Shown here: piece after piece, positions 7,068 through 12,241 of the stretch
Position numbering within the stretch: the first letter of the stretch is position 1
Layout of the letters: every line of letters begins with the position of its first letter
NCBI GenBank assembly: GCA_028678885.1
Contig: JAJRCP010000058.1
Span: 1-12,274 of the forward strand
Length of the DNA: 12,274 nt
Direction: 5' to 3'
Source: Methanomicrobiales archaeon
GTDB lineage: Archaea > Halobacteriota > Methanomicrobia > Methanomicrobiales > JACTUA01
Notes under the pieces: model-generated
Told to the model about the DNA's origin: nothing
The model's database searches: none
What the model saw: only the letters and a program-made list of their open reading frames with translations
Translations under genes and position numbers: made by a program

Positions 7068-7789
7068 TGCAGCCACAGTACCAGATGGGATATGATCGGG
7101 CTATCACTGTTTTTAGCCCGGATGGGAGACTATATCAGGTAGAGTACGCTCGGGAGGCGGTGAAGAGAGGAACAACCGCTGTAGGGCTCAAATATCGTGA
7201 AGGAGTGGTGCTCATCGTGGACAAGCGGGTCACCACCCGGCTTCTTGAAGCGGCTTCTATCGAGAAGATCTTCAAGATAGATGTGCATATCGGGATGGCC
7301 TCCTCGGGACTGGTGGGCGACGCCAGGTCGTTGGTGGACAGGGCACGGATCGAGGCCCAGATCAACCGAGTCTCGTATGATGAAGCGATCGATGTGGAGA
7401 CCCTGGCAAAGAAGCTCTGCGATCACATGCAGATCTACACCATGTTCGGGGGGGCACGCCCCTACGGCAGCGCCCTCTTGATAGCCGGGGTGAGTGGGGA
7501 ATCAGGTCGCCTGTTTGAGACGGATCCCTCGGGTACCCTCCTCGAATACAAGGCGACAGGCATCGGGACCGGTCGACCGGCCGTGATGAAGGTCTTCGAG
7601 GATGAATATAACGAGCAGGCCTCGCTGGAAGAGGCGGCTTTACTAGGATTGAAAGCCCTCCATGCCGCGACAGAAGGGAAGATGGATGTAAACACCGTGG
7701 AGATGGGGTTTATCGATGCCCCCAGCCGGGTCTTCCGAAAGATGGAGCGGGATGAGGTGGAGCCGTACATCAACAAGTTCTCTCAGTGA
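7067..7789 (+). CDS. psmA: 20S proteasome alpha subunit
   Basis: A 240-residue subunit that forms the outer seven-fold rings of the archaeal 20S proteasome, gates substrate entry and docks ATPases such as PAN. The N-terminal gate and helix H0 signature is clear: YDRAITVFSPDG (9-20) and LYQVEYAREAVKRG (22-35). EKIFKID (66-72) contains the Lys of the pocket that receives the C-terminal tails of ATPase partners. It lacks the N-terminal propeptide and catalytic Thr of beta subunits, as alpha subunits do. Length is normal. The ATG overlaps the last base of the rnp2 stop, with GAGGAGAT at 7056-7063 as ribosome binding site. The beta-subunit gene is not in the window. Its place between RNase P and SBDS genes is the standard archaeal arrangement. 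Confidence 0.97.
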   Translation: MQPQYQMGYDRAITVFSPDGRLYQVEYAREAVKRGTTAVGLKYREGVVLIVDKRVTTRLLEAASIEKIFKIDVHIGMASSGLVGDARSLVDRARIEAQINRVSYDEAIDVETLAKKLCDHMQIYTMFGGARPYGSALLIAGVSGESGRLFETDPSGTLLEYKATGIGTGRPAVMKVFEDEYNEQASLEEAALLGLKALHAATEGKMDVNTVEMGFIDAPSRVFRKMERDEVEPYINKFSQ

Positions 7790-7794
7790 CTGGT

Positions 7795-8499
7795 ATGATT
7801 CCTCTGGACAAGGCGGTGGTTGCACGGCTGGAGAGCCATGGGGAGCGATTCGAGATTCTCGTGGACCCCGATCTTGCCCATAAAATCCGCCAGGGCGAAC
7901 AGATGGACATCGAAGATGCTGTGGCTGCAATCCATATTTTTGAGAACGCAGGACGGGGAGAACGGGCGTCAGATGAAGCCCTGATGAAGGTCTTCCATTC
8001 TACCGATTTTGAGACGATTGCCCGGCAGATCATCGAGAAAGGAGAGATCCATCTCACTGCGGAACAGCGGCGCCAGTTGATCGCGGAAAAACGCCAGCAG
8101 GTGATCAATTTCATTGCCCGTCATGCCCTGAACCCCCAGACAGGGACTCCCCATCCTCCCACTCGCATCGAAGCGGCTATGGAAGAGGCCCGGGTTAACA
8201 TCGATCCGATCCATTCTCTCGATGATCTGGTGAAAGAGACCATGAAGGCGATACGGCCCCTGATCCCCATTCGGTTTGAAGAGATCCGGGTGGCGGTAAA
8301 GATCCCATCCGACCATGCCCCGCGAGCGTATGGGGAGATCCAGAAGCGCTGGACTATCGACAAAGAAGAGTGGCAGAAAGACGGTGCCTGGATCTGTGTC
8401 CTGCGAATCCCAGGAGGGATGCAGGATGACCTGTTCGCGGACGTGAACCGGCTCACCAAAGGGACAGGAGAGATCCGGTTGCTAGGTCGTGTCACCTGA
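7795..8499 (+). CDS. sdo1: Ribosome maturation factor SBDS (Sdo1)
   Basis: A 234-residue archaeal homologue of the Shwachman-Bodian-Diamond syndrome protein, which helps release the anti-association factor aIF6 from the large ribosomal subunit. The N-terminal FYSH domain (about 1-85) carries LDKAVVARLESHGERFEILVDP in two overlapping conserved blocks, then QMDIEDAVAAIHIFENA and KVFHSTDFETIARQII. The helical middle domain (about 90-160) begins EQRRQLIAEKRQQVINFIARHALNP in pieces typical of the family, and the ferredoxin-like C-terminal domain closes it. Length fits. I prefer ATG 7795 because the family starts a few residues before LDKAVVARLE; the GTG at 7786, which overlaps the psmA stop as GTGA, would add three residues. 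Neither start has a clear ribosome binding site, so coupling to psmA translation is likely. Confidence 0.94.
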   Translation: MIPLDKAVVARLESHGERFEILVDPDLAHKIRQGEQMDIEDAVAAIHIFENAGRGERASDEALMKVFHSTDFETIARQIIEKGEIHLTAEQRRQLIAEKRQQVINFIARHALNPQTGTPHPPTRIEAAMEEARVNIDPIHSLDDLVKETMKAIRPLIPIRFEEIRVAVKIPSDHAPRAYGEIQKRWTIDKEEWQKDGAWICVLRIPGGMQDDLFADVNRLTKGTGEIRLLGRVT

Positions 8500-8502
8500 T
8501 AA

Positions 8503-8510
8503 CTATATAA
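8503..8510 (+). promoter_or_regulatory. TATA box of the L37Ae-rpoP genes
   Basis: CTATATAA begins four bases after the SBDS stop codon and about 49 nt before ATG 8552. Transcription would start near 8533, leaving a leader of roughly 20 nt with GGGGAT (8541-8546) as ribosome binding site. It splits the cluster into two transcription units at the point where exosome genes stand in many other archaea. Confidence 0.6.
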
Positions 8511-8551
8511 TCAGAGAAGAACAACATTTCTGGACAAACCGGGGATAGAGT

Positions 8552-8842
8552 ATGGCAGCTGCGAGAAAGAGATCGAAGGGAAAGGTATCGGGTACCGCGG
8601 GGCGGTTTGGTCCGAGATACGGCAGATTTATACGGAAACGGGTGGATGAGATGGAGCAGATCTCACGTGCTGCCCATCCCTGTCCCCGCTGCGACCAGAT
8701 CAGCGTGAAGAGAGCTGGAACTGGAATCTGGATATGCCGGAAGTGCGGATTCAAATTTGCTGGTGGTGCCTATACCCCCGAAACACCGGCGCTCCGAATC
8801 GCCCAGCGCTCCATCGAACGCCCCGAAGTTCAAGGGGAGTAA
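8552..8842 (+). CDS. rpl37ae: Large-subunit ribosomal protein eL43 (L37Ae)
   Basis: A 96-residue zinc-ribbon ribosomal protein of archaea and eukaryotes. The basic N-terminus includes GTAGRFGPRYGRFIRKRV (14-31), the family signature. The zinc site is CPRC (44-47) and CRKC (62-65), with all four cysteines present, followed by FKFAGGAY (about 67-74), also conserved. Length is normal. It starts at ATG 8552 with GGGGAT six bases upstream and has its own TATA box. rpoP follows after five bases, with the ribosome binding site for rpoP lying in the last codons of this gene. Another frame of this region (from 8503 on the minus strand) is a shadow. Confidence 0.96.
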   Translation: MAAARKRSKGKVSGTAGRFGPRYGRFIRKRVDEMEQISRAAHPCPRCDQISVKRAGTGIWICRKCGFKFAGGAYTPETPALRIAQRSIERPEVQGE

Positions 8843-8847
8843 CGAAC

Positions 8848-8982
8848 ATGCCGGCAACCTACAAATGTGCTCGTTGCAAGCACAAAGTCGAAATCGATGT
8901 GAACGTCCGCTGCCCCTATTGTGGGCATCGCATCCTATTCAAGGAACGCGGGGCCGGGATCAAGGATCTGAAGGCTCGCTGA
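8848..8982 (+). CDS. rpoP: DNA-directed RNA polymerase subunit P (Rpo12)
   Basis: A 44-residue zinc-binding subunit of archaeal RNA polymerase, homologous to eukaryotic Rpb12, that helps assemble the Rpo3-Rpo10-Rpo11 platform. Two CxxC pairs are visible, C7/C10 and C22/C25, in KCARCKHKVEI and VRCPYCGHRI, followed by FKERG and the usual short basic end. The length is typical of the family. I place the start at ATG 8848 rather than at the longer in-frame reading from 8734, because GGGGAG lies eight nt before 8848 and family similarity begins there. It lies five bases after L37Ae, the normal archaeal pairing. A hairpin with a T7 loop starts on its stop codon. Confidence 0.95.
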   Translation: MPATYKCARCKHKVEIDVNVRCPYCGHRILFKERGAGIKDLKAR

Positions 8983-9000
8983 ATCTCTTTTTTTGAGATT
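8982..9000 (+). terminator. Hairpin with T7 loop directly after rpoP
   Basis: AATCTC (8982-8987) and GAGATT (8995-9000) form a perfect six-base-pair stem around seven Ts. The first base is the last base of the rpoP stop codon. The U-tract could end the L37Ae-rpoP transcript, although here it lies in the loop rather than after the stem as in bacterial terminators. A TATA box for the next gene follows within three bases. Confidence 0.5.
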
Positions 9001-9002
9001 GC

Positions 9003-9010
9003 TTATATAC
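9003..9010 (+). promoter_or_regulatory. TATA box of the pcc1-prefoldin beta genes
   Basis: TTATATAC is a good archaeal TATA match. Transcription would start near 9030-9034, giving an unusually long leader of about 75-90 nt ahead of pcc1 that contains a strong hairpin. Confidence 0.55.
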
Positions 9011-9038
9011 CACCGCCCTCCAAATGGGGTGTACCATA

Positions 9039-9071
9039 CGGTTTATGTAATTTGCTTGCATACATACACCG
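9039..9071 (+). promoter_or_regulatory. Stem-loop in the pcc1 leader
   Basis: CGGTTTATGTA (9039-9049) pairs with TACATACACCG (9061-9071): eleven positions with a single T/C mismatch and an 11-base loop. A second, smaller hairpin follows (CACAC at 9083-9087 with GTGTG at 9099-9103, around an A-rich loop). No known riboswitch class is recognised. It may be a control element in the leader or a separate small RNA made from the TATA box at 9003. Confidence 0.45.
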
Positions 9072-9121
9072 GCAGTTCAGCCCACACAAAGAAAAAAAGT
9101 GTGCAGATGAGGTGGATTCGC

Positions 9122-9361
9122 GTGCATGAGGCGATATTTCGGATAGAGCATGAAGACGCCCGCCACCTCTATGATTCCCTCAAACCTGAAAGCGAAGATG
9201 ATACGGGCCCCCGAACCATAACCAGGGTGTGGCTGGAAGGGAACGAGACGCTCATCCTCCAGGTTCAGGCGACCGACCTCTCTGCACTGAGGGCCGCACT
9301 CAACATGTGGCTCCGCTTGATAAATGTCGCATACGAGATGCAGGAGATTGTACATGGATAA
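9122..9361 (+). CDS. pcc1: KEOPS complex subunit Pcc1
   Basis: A 79-residue protein matching archaeal Pcc1, the small dimer-forming subunit of KEOPS. With Kae1, Bud32 and Cgi121 it makes N6-threonylcarbamoyladenosine (t6A) at position 37 of ANN-decoding tRNAs. The fold is short and KH-like: a first strand EAIFRIEHED, helix ARHLYDSLKPES, strands ITRVWLEGN and TLILQVQATD, then the helix LSALRAALNMWLRLINVAYEM, here in pieces typical of the family. I choose GTG 9122 because GAGGTGG (9109-9115) lies six nt before it. ATG 9107 would add five residues and has no ribosome binding site, but it cannot be excluded. Prefoldin beta begins inside its last codons. Pcc1 in this place, next to prefoldin beta, is the usual archaeal order. 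Confidence 0.85.
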   Translation: MHEAIFRIEHEDARHLYDSLKPESEDDTGPRTITRVWLEGNETLILQVQATDLSALRAALNMWLRLINVAYEMQEIVHG

Positions 9362-9716
9362 CATCCCAATGAAGGTTCAAAACCAGATTGCAATGTTGCA
9401 GCAGCTACAACAGCAGCTCCAGACCGTTATCACCCAGAAAGCCCAGTACGACCTGGCAGTGAGGGAAGCGAAACGAGCGCAGGAGGCTTTAAAAGACCTC
9501 TCCGATGAAGCGGAGATTTTTATGAACATCGGCACCGTCCTCGTCCAGCAGAAGAAACAGAAGGTCGATGCATCGCTTGCAGAAAAGATCGAAACCCTGG
9601 AGCTACGGATCAAGTCTCTGGAAAAGCAGGAAAAGGCAATGCAGGTGAAATTCGAGCAGCTCTCTGGACAGGTAAAAGAGGCACTGGAGGCGAAGAAAGC
9701 CCCCAGCGTCTCATGA
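9354..9716 (+). CDS. pfdB: Prefoldin beta subunit
   Basis: A 120-residue subunit of the hexameric archaeal prefoldin (two alpha, four beta), a jellyfish-shaped chaperone that holds unfolded proteins for the thermosome. It has the expected layout: an N-terminal coiled-coil helix (VQNQIAMLQQLQQQLQTV, about 8-25, continuing to about 48), the beta hairpins around AEIFMNIGTVLVQQ (about 54-67), and a C-terminal coiled-coil helix (KIETLELRIKSLEKQEKAM and on, to about 115). Length is normal. The start is ATG 9354, overlapping pcc1 by eight bases, with AGGAG at 9342-9346 seven nt upstream. Its stop codon sits in TCATGA and overlaps by six bases the convergent leuA-type gene, which uses the other strand of the same palindrome for its own stop. 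Confidence 0.95.
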   Translation: MDNIPMKVQNQIAMLQQLQQQLQTVITQKAQYDLAVREAKRAQEALKDLSDEAEIFMNIGTVLVQQKKQKVDASLAEKIETLELRIKSLEKQEKAMQVKFEQLSGQVKEALEAKKAPSVS

Positions 9717-11259
9717 TTCTTTCTCCACCCTATACAGCAAATTGATAGCTTGGATCATCGCCTCCACGGAAGCGATGACGATATCATCCCCGGAAGAACT
9801 CGCATCAAAGATCCGACCTTGGGGATCTTCAACAGCGATGGTCACATGACCAATTGCGTCCGAGCCACCCGAGATAGCCTCGATACGGAACTCTTTTAAC
9901 TGGATGGGTGCAGGCAGGATACCGAGGATGGCCTTCATCGCGGCATCGACCGGTCCGTTCCCCACACTGCTGTAGACATGCTCATCCCCATTGACTCTTG
10001 CACGGATGCTTGCAGTGGGGATCAGGTGATTGCCGGTGATCACGGCAATGTCCTCGAGAGTGAACTTTTTTCTGCCCCCCATATTGCCCATAACGCTATC
10101 GGCGATTTCGTACAGATCCGCATCGGTAAGATGCTTCCCTTTTCCAGCTATGAACTTGATCTTTTCCACGATCACGTCCAGCTGCTCTTCAGTCGGGTTG
10201 ATACGGGCCTCCGTCAGCAATTGCCGAACCGCATGCCGGCCTGTATGCTTGCCGATCTTGATACGCCGCCGGTGCCCCACCATCTCAGGGGTCATAATGC
10301 CTGGCTCAAAGGTCTCGGAGCATGCGATAACCCCGTGAGAATGAATTCCGCTCTCGTGGGCAAAGGCATTCTCCCCTACGATTGGCTGGGTCGGCAGGAG
10401 GCTGATTCCCGAAAACCGGGATACGAGCCGCGAGGTCTCCACTAGCCGAGCAAGTTTAATGCCGGTCTTGATGCCGTAGATCGATTCAAGCGACATGACT
10501 GTTTGCGAGAGATCAGCGTTTCCCGCTCGTTCCCCAAGTCCATTCACGGTCACCTGGACTTGGGAAGCACCGCCTTCTACAGCTGCGAGCGTATTTGCCA
10601 CGGCAAGCCCGAAGTCATTGTGACAGTGGACATCGATGGGCACCTGCACCTTTTTGGCGATATTTCCGATGAGCTCACGCATCGCGGAAGGGGATATCAC
10701 GCCTACGGTATCCGGGATGTTGAGAATGGTCGCACCTGCATCGACGGCCGTATTCAGCACTTCCAGGAGATAGGTCCAGTCAGTTCTTGTCGCATCCATA
10801 GCCGAGAACATCACCCGATCGCAATGCTCGCGGGCATAGGAAATGATTTCCTGACTGGAGGTCAGGATCTCCTCGCGGCTCTTTTTGATGGTGTGAATCC
10901 TCTGGACATCCGAAGTCGGGATGAAGACATGAATCATGTCCACTCCACACTCAAGGCAGGCATCCACGTCATTTTTCAGCATCCGTGCGAGCCCACACAC
11001 TGATGCCTCCAGACCCAGACCAGCGATAGCCTTTACGGTATCAAATTCTGCTTTGGAGGATGCCGGAAATCCGCCCTCGATGACATGAACACCGATGTCA
11101 GAGAGTTGACGGGCAATCTCGAACTTCTGCTCCAATGTGAAGGAGATACCGGGAGTCTGCTCACCATCCCGAAGGGTGGTGTCGAAAACAGAGATTGTCG
11201 AACGTGCGTTACTGGGGAGGAAGAAGACAATACCCCACGTCAGTCGTTTCGTGTTGCAT
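9711..11259 (-). CDS. leuA: 2-isopropylmalate synthase family protein (LeuA/CimA), apparent frameshift near the start
   Basis: This is a Claisen-type acetyltransferase of the LeuA family: acetyl-CoA plus 2-oxoisovalerate gives 2-isopropylmalate, the first step of leucine synthesis. The close relative citramalate synthase (pyruvate as acceptor) cannot be excluded. The catalytic barrel holds FDTTLRDGEQTPG (11148-11186), DVHCHNDFGLAVANTLAAV in two overlapping blocks, NGLGERAGNA, and HESGIHSHGV. The last 110-120 residues form the regulatory domain that binds leucine in LeuA. The uninterrupted frame runs from 9711 to 11282 but contains no ATG, GTG or TTG upstream of TTG 11135, which would delete the essential Arg-Asp of the first motif. 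A well-placed ATG at 11257-11259 is in another frame; dropping one G of a G4 run (11233-11236) joins it to the gene, giving about 515 residues, a normal length. This may be a sequencing error, a true mutation or a rare start codon (ATT 11229-11231). Confidence 0.85.
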
Positions 11260-11280
11260 GGTCTTCTTATTTGAAGCTGA

Positions 11281-11287
11281 TATTATA
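11281..11287 (-). promoter_or_regulatory. TATA box of the leuA-type gene
   Basis: On the minus strand this reads TATAATA, centred about 25 nt upstream of the ATG at 11257-11259, the spacing expected of a leaderless archaeal transcript. A second candidate (AATATATAAC, 11311-11320) lies further upstream and would give a leader of about 30 nt. Confidence 0.5.
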
Positions 11288-11344
11288 AAAAATCACGTAT
11301 GGAAAAAGGAGTTATATATTGCCGTCTCGCACGGAGCGATATGT

Positions 11345-11353
11345 TTAATAATA
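11345..11353 (+). promoter_or_regulatory. Possible TATA box of the tRNA-Tyr/tRNA-Asp unit
   Basis: TTAATAATA lies about 30 nt upstream of the first tRNA base. A perfect ten-base palindrome, CTAATATTAG (11361-11370), sits between it and the tRNA and is an alternative AT-rich promoter element. Confidence 0.35.
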
Positions 11354-11380
11354 GATTTTTCTAATATTAGAGGGCATATT

Positions 11381-11486
11381 CCCGCCTTAACTCAGCTTGG
11401 TAGAGTGCGCGGCTGTAGTATGGTTTACCGTTTCAGGTAACTGCGCGGCTACCGCGATGTCCCCGGTTCGAATCCGGGAGGCGGGA
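11381..11486 (+). tRNA. tRNA-Tyr(GTA) with 32-nt intron
   Basis: The acceptor stem CCCGCCT (11381-11387) pairs with AGGCGGG (11479-11485), with discriminator A 11486 and no encoded CCA. The D arm is ACTC/GAGT, the anticodon stem CGCGG (11408-11412) with CCGCG (11452-11456), and the T arm CCCGG/CCGGG with loop TTCGAAT. The anticodon GTA is 11415-11417. The C1-G72 pair and A73 are identity elements of archaeal tRNA-Tyr. An intron of 32 nt (11419-11450) follows position 37. Its ends form a bulge-helix-bulge: three-nt bulges AGT and CTA, each cut after the second base, around a four-pair central helix (CTGT with GCGG, two G-U pairs). The mature tRNA is 74 nt. tRNA splicing endonuclease must remove the intron. 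Confidence 0.93.
11419..11450 (+). other. Archaeal tRNA intron with bulge-helix-bulge ends
   Basis: A 32-nt intron at the canonical 37/38 position. Internally TTACC (11425-11429) pairs with GGTAA (11436-11440) around loop GTTTCA. Intron-exon pairing gives the standard motif cut by the EndA splicing endonuclease. Confidence 0.85.
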
Positions 11487-11498
11487 TCTTATGTGAAT

Positions 11499-11571
11499 GC
11501 CCAGGTAGTGTAGCGGCCTATCATGCGGGCCTGTCACGCCCGCGACACGGATTCGAATTCCGTCCTGGGCG
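11499..11571 (+). tRNA. tRNA-Asp(GTC)
   Basis: The acceptor stem GCCCAGG (11499-11505) pairs with CCTGGGC (11564-11570), discriminator G 11571, no encoded CCA. The anticodon stem CGGGC (11526-11530) pairs with GCCCG (11538-11542) around loop CTGTCAC, giving anticodon GTC. The T loop is TTCGAAT. It is 73 nt long, has no intron, and lies 12 nt after tRNA-Tyr, so the two are probably co-transcribed. G73 is the Asp discriminator. Confidence 0.96.
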
Positions 11572-11583
11572 TTTTCTCTTTCT
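11571..11583 (+). terminator. T-rich terminator after tRNA-Asp
   Basis: GTTTTCTCTTTCT directly after the tRNA-Asp discriminator base is the kind of U-rich tract that ends archaeal tRNA transcripts. Confidence 0.5.
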
Positions 11584-11754
11584 AATCTAGGTATTAATTA
11601 TTTAAGATCTGCAACAGAGATCGACTTTTCCAGACAAGGAGAGGATTCATCTGTGAGAGAGCCAGGTGTCTAATCATTCACTTCCACTTAAGTTTGGAAT
11701 ATTGCATTGAATCCGTAACCAGTCCTCTTAGTAGGACTAATAAAAAAGATATTG

Positions 11755-11866
11755 TTCCCCCGGTCCGCGCGCTCTGAACGGTCAGAATGCCCGATCTTCT
11801 CCCAATTGGGGCAGAATCATCATGACTTGGCTCTTTATCAAGGAATCGTTCCTCCCTTTTTCTTAT
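11755..11866 (+). ncRNA. Candidate small structured RNA
   Basis: A local GC-rich island carries successive hairpins: TCTGA (11773-11777) with TCAGA (11782-11786) around a tetraloop; TGCCC (11788-11792) with GGGCA (11809-11813), or alternatively the palindrome CCCAATTGGG (11801-11810). A terminator-like hairpin and U-tract follow. An AT-rich TATA-like element (TAATAAAAAAG, 11739-11749) lies upstream. I recognise no known RNA family; the boundaries are guesses and the whole call is inference from structure. Confidence 0.3.
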
Positions 11867-11871
11867 TCTTT
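11841..11871 (+). terminator. Hairpin plus U-rich tract
   Basis: AGGAA (11841-11845) pairs with TTCCT (11849-11853) around loop TCG, followed by CCCTTTTTCTTATTCTTT. It has the form of an intrinsic terminator, yet no protein gene ends upstream, which supports a separate non-coding transcript or read-through from the tRNA unit. Confidence 0.5.
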
Positions 11872-11876
11872 ATAAA
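11869..11876 (+). promoter_or_regulatory. TATA box of the small membrane protein gene
   Basis: TTTATAAA is a near-consensus archaeal TATA box. Its centre lies only 20 nt upstream of ATG 11892 but 37 nt upstream of ATG 11910. Transcription would therefore begin at about 11896-11900, after the first ATG, which favours the second as the real start. Confidence 0.6.
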
Positions 11877-11909
11877 CCCAGAGCCCTAAGTATGGAAAAG
11901 GGAAATACT

Positions 11910-12089
11910 ATGGACAAAACAGGTGTGATATCTCTCATTATTGGACTTGTACTGATCGTTCTTGGAGGATGGGGGGTCTTTTTCTATCTTAGTGAGGTTA
12001 TTCTTTTTCTGAAAGGGATCATAGGGATTATCGGCATCCTGATCGGGATCTTCCTTGTGATTTTCGGTATATTGATGATCAAGGAATAG
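11910..12089 (+). CDS. Small two-helix membrane protein of unknown function
   Basis: A 59-residue, very hydrophobic protein. After a short polar start (MDKTG), two transmembrane helices are evident: about residues 6-26 (VISLIIGLVLIVLGGWGVFF) and about 33-56, rich in glycine and isoleucine with a repeated GII/GIL/GIF pattern (GIIGIIGILIGIF). It ends MIKE. The glycines at regular spacing suggest tight helix packing or self-association, but that is inference. I do not recognise the family; proteins of this kind are common unnamed ORFs in methanogens. The start at ATG 11910 is chosen over ATG 11892 because of the TATA position and an AAGGG seven nt before it. A T8 tract follows the stop. No functional partner is adjacent. 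Confidence 0.7.
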   Translation: MDKTGVISLIIGLVLIVLGGWGVFFYLSEVILFLKGIIGIIGILIGIFLVIFGILMIKE

Positions 12090-12090
12090 C

Positions 12091-12098
12091 TTTTTTTT
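12091..12098 (+). terminator. T8 tract after the small membrane protein gene
   Basis: Eight Ts begin one base after the stop codon, with no stem before them. This is a likely U-tract terminator in archaea. Confidence 0.5.
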
Positions 12099-12224
12099 GA
12101 TGGTACGGTACGGTTGTGAGGAATACGGCTTCTTATTAATATTTAAATATAACTGTAGGAATTAAATATCATATTATTTCCAAAATGGTAATAAAATAGT
12201 AAAAAATCATTAAAGTCTCTTAAA

Positions 12225-12241
12225 AATTGATTAAATCAATT
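12225..12241. repeat. 17-base AT-rich palindrome
   Basis: AATTGATT and AATCAATT are perfect inverted arms around a single A. The surrounding 12110-12274 is strongly AT-rich with no gene visible. The palindrome may be an operator for a gene beginning beyond the right edge; the last three bases are an ATG, but whether it starts a gene cannot be told. Confidence 0.35.

Larger units (their letters stand above)
11572..11909. other. 338-base stretch without a protein gene
   Basis: No open reading frame with coding character is seen here on either strand. The first part (to about 11750) is AT-rich and contains one hairpin, AGTCCT (11721-11726) with AGGACT (11733-11738). The second part, about 11755-11815, is GC-rich and packed with inverted repeats, followed by a terminator-like hairpin. 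The TATA box of the small membrane protein gene lies at its end. Confidence 0.6.

Noticed and set aside
11209..11259. Leucine attenuator peptide (leader) in front of leuA
   Set aside because: The 16-codon ORF has only two Leu codons and no attenuator-type alternative hairpins, and it overlaps the leuA frame. A frameshifted start of leuA is simpler.
11780..11826. Box C/D guide RNA on the minus strand
   Set aside because: An ATGATGA (C-box-like) and a CTGA (D-box-like) occur about 31 nt apart, but internal D' and C' boxes and a terminal stem are missing.
12100..12165. Short ORF of 21 codons after the membrane protein gene
   Set aside because: It begins directly after the T8 tract with no ribosome binding site and encodes nothing recognisable.
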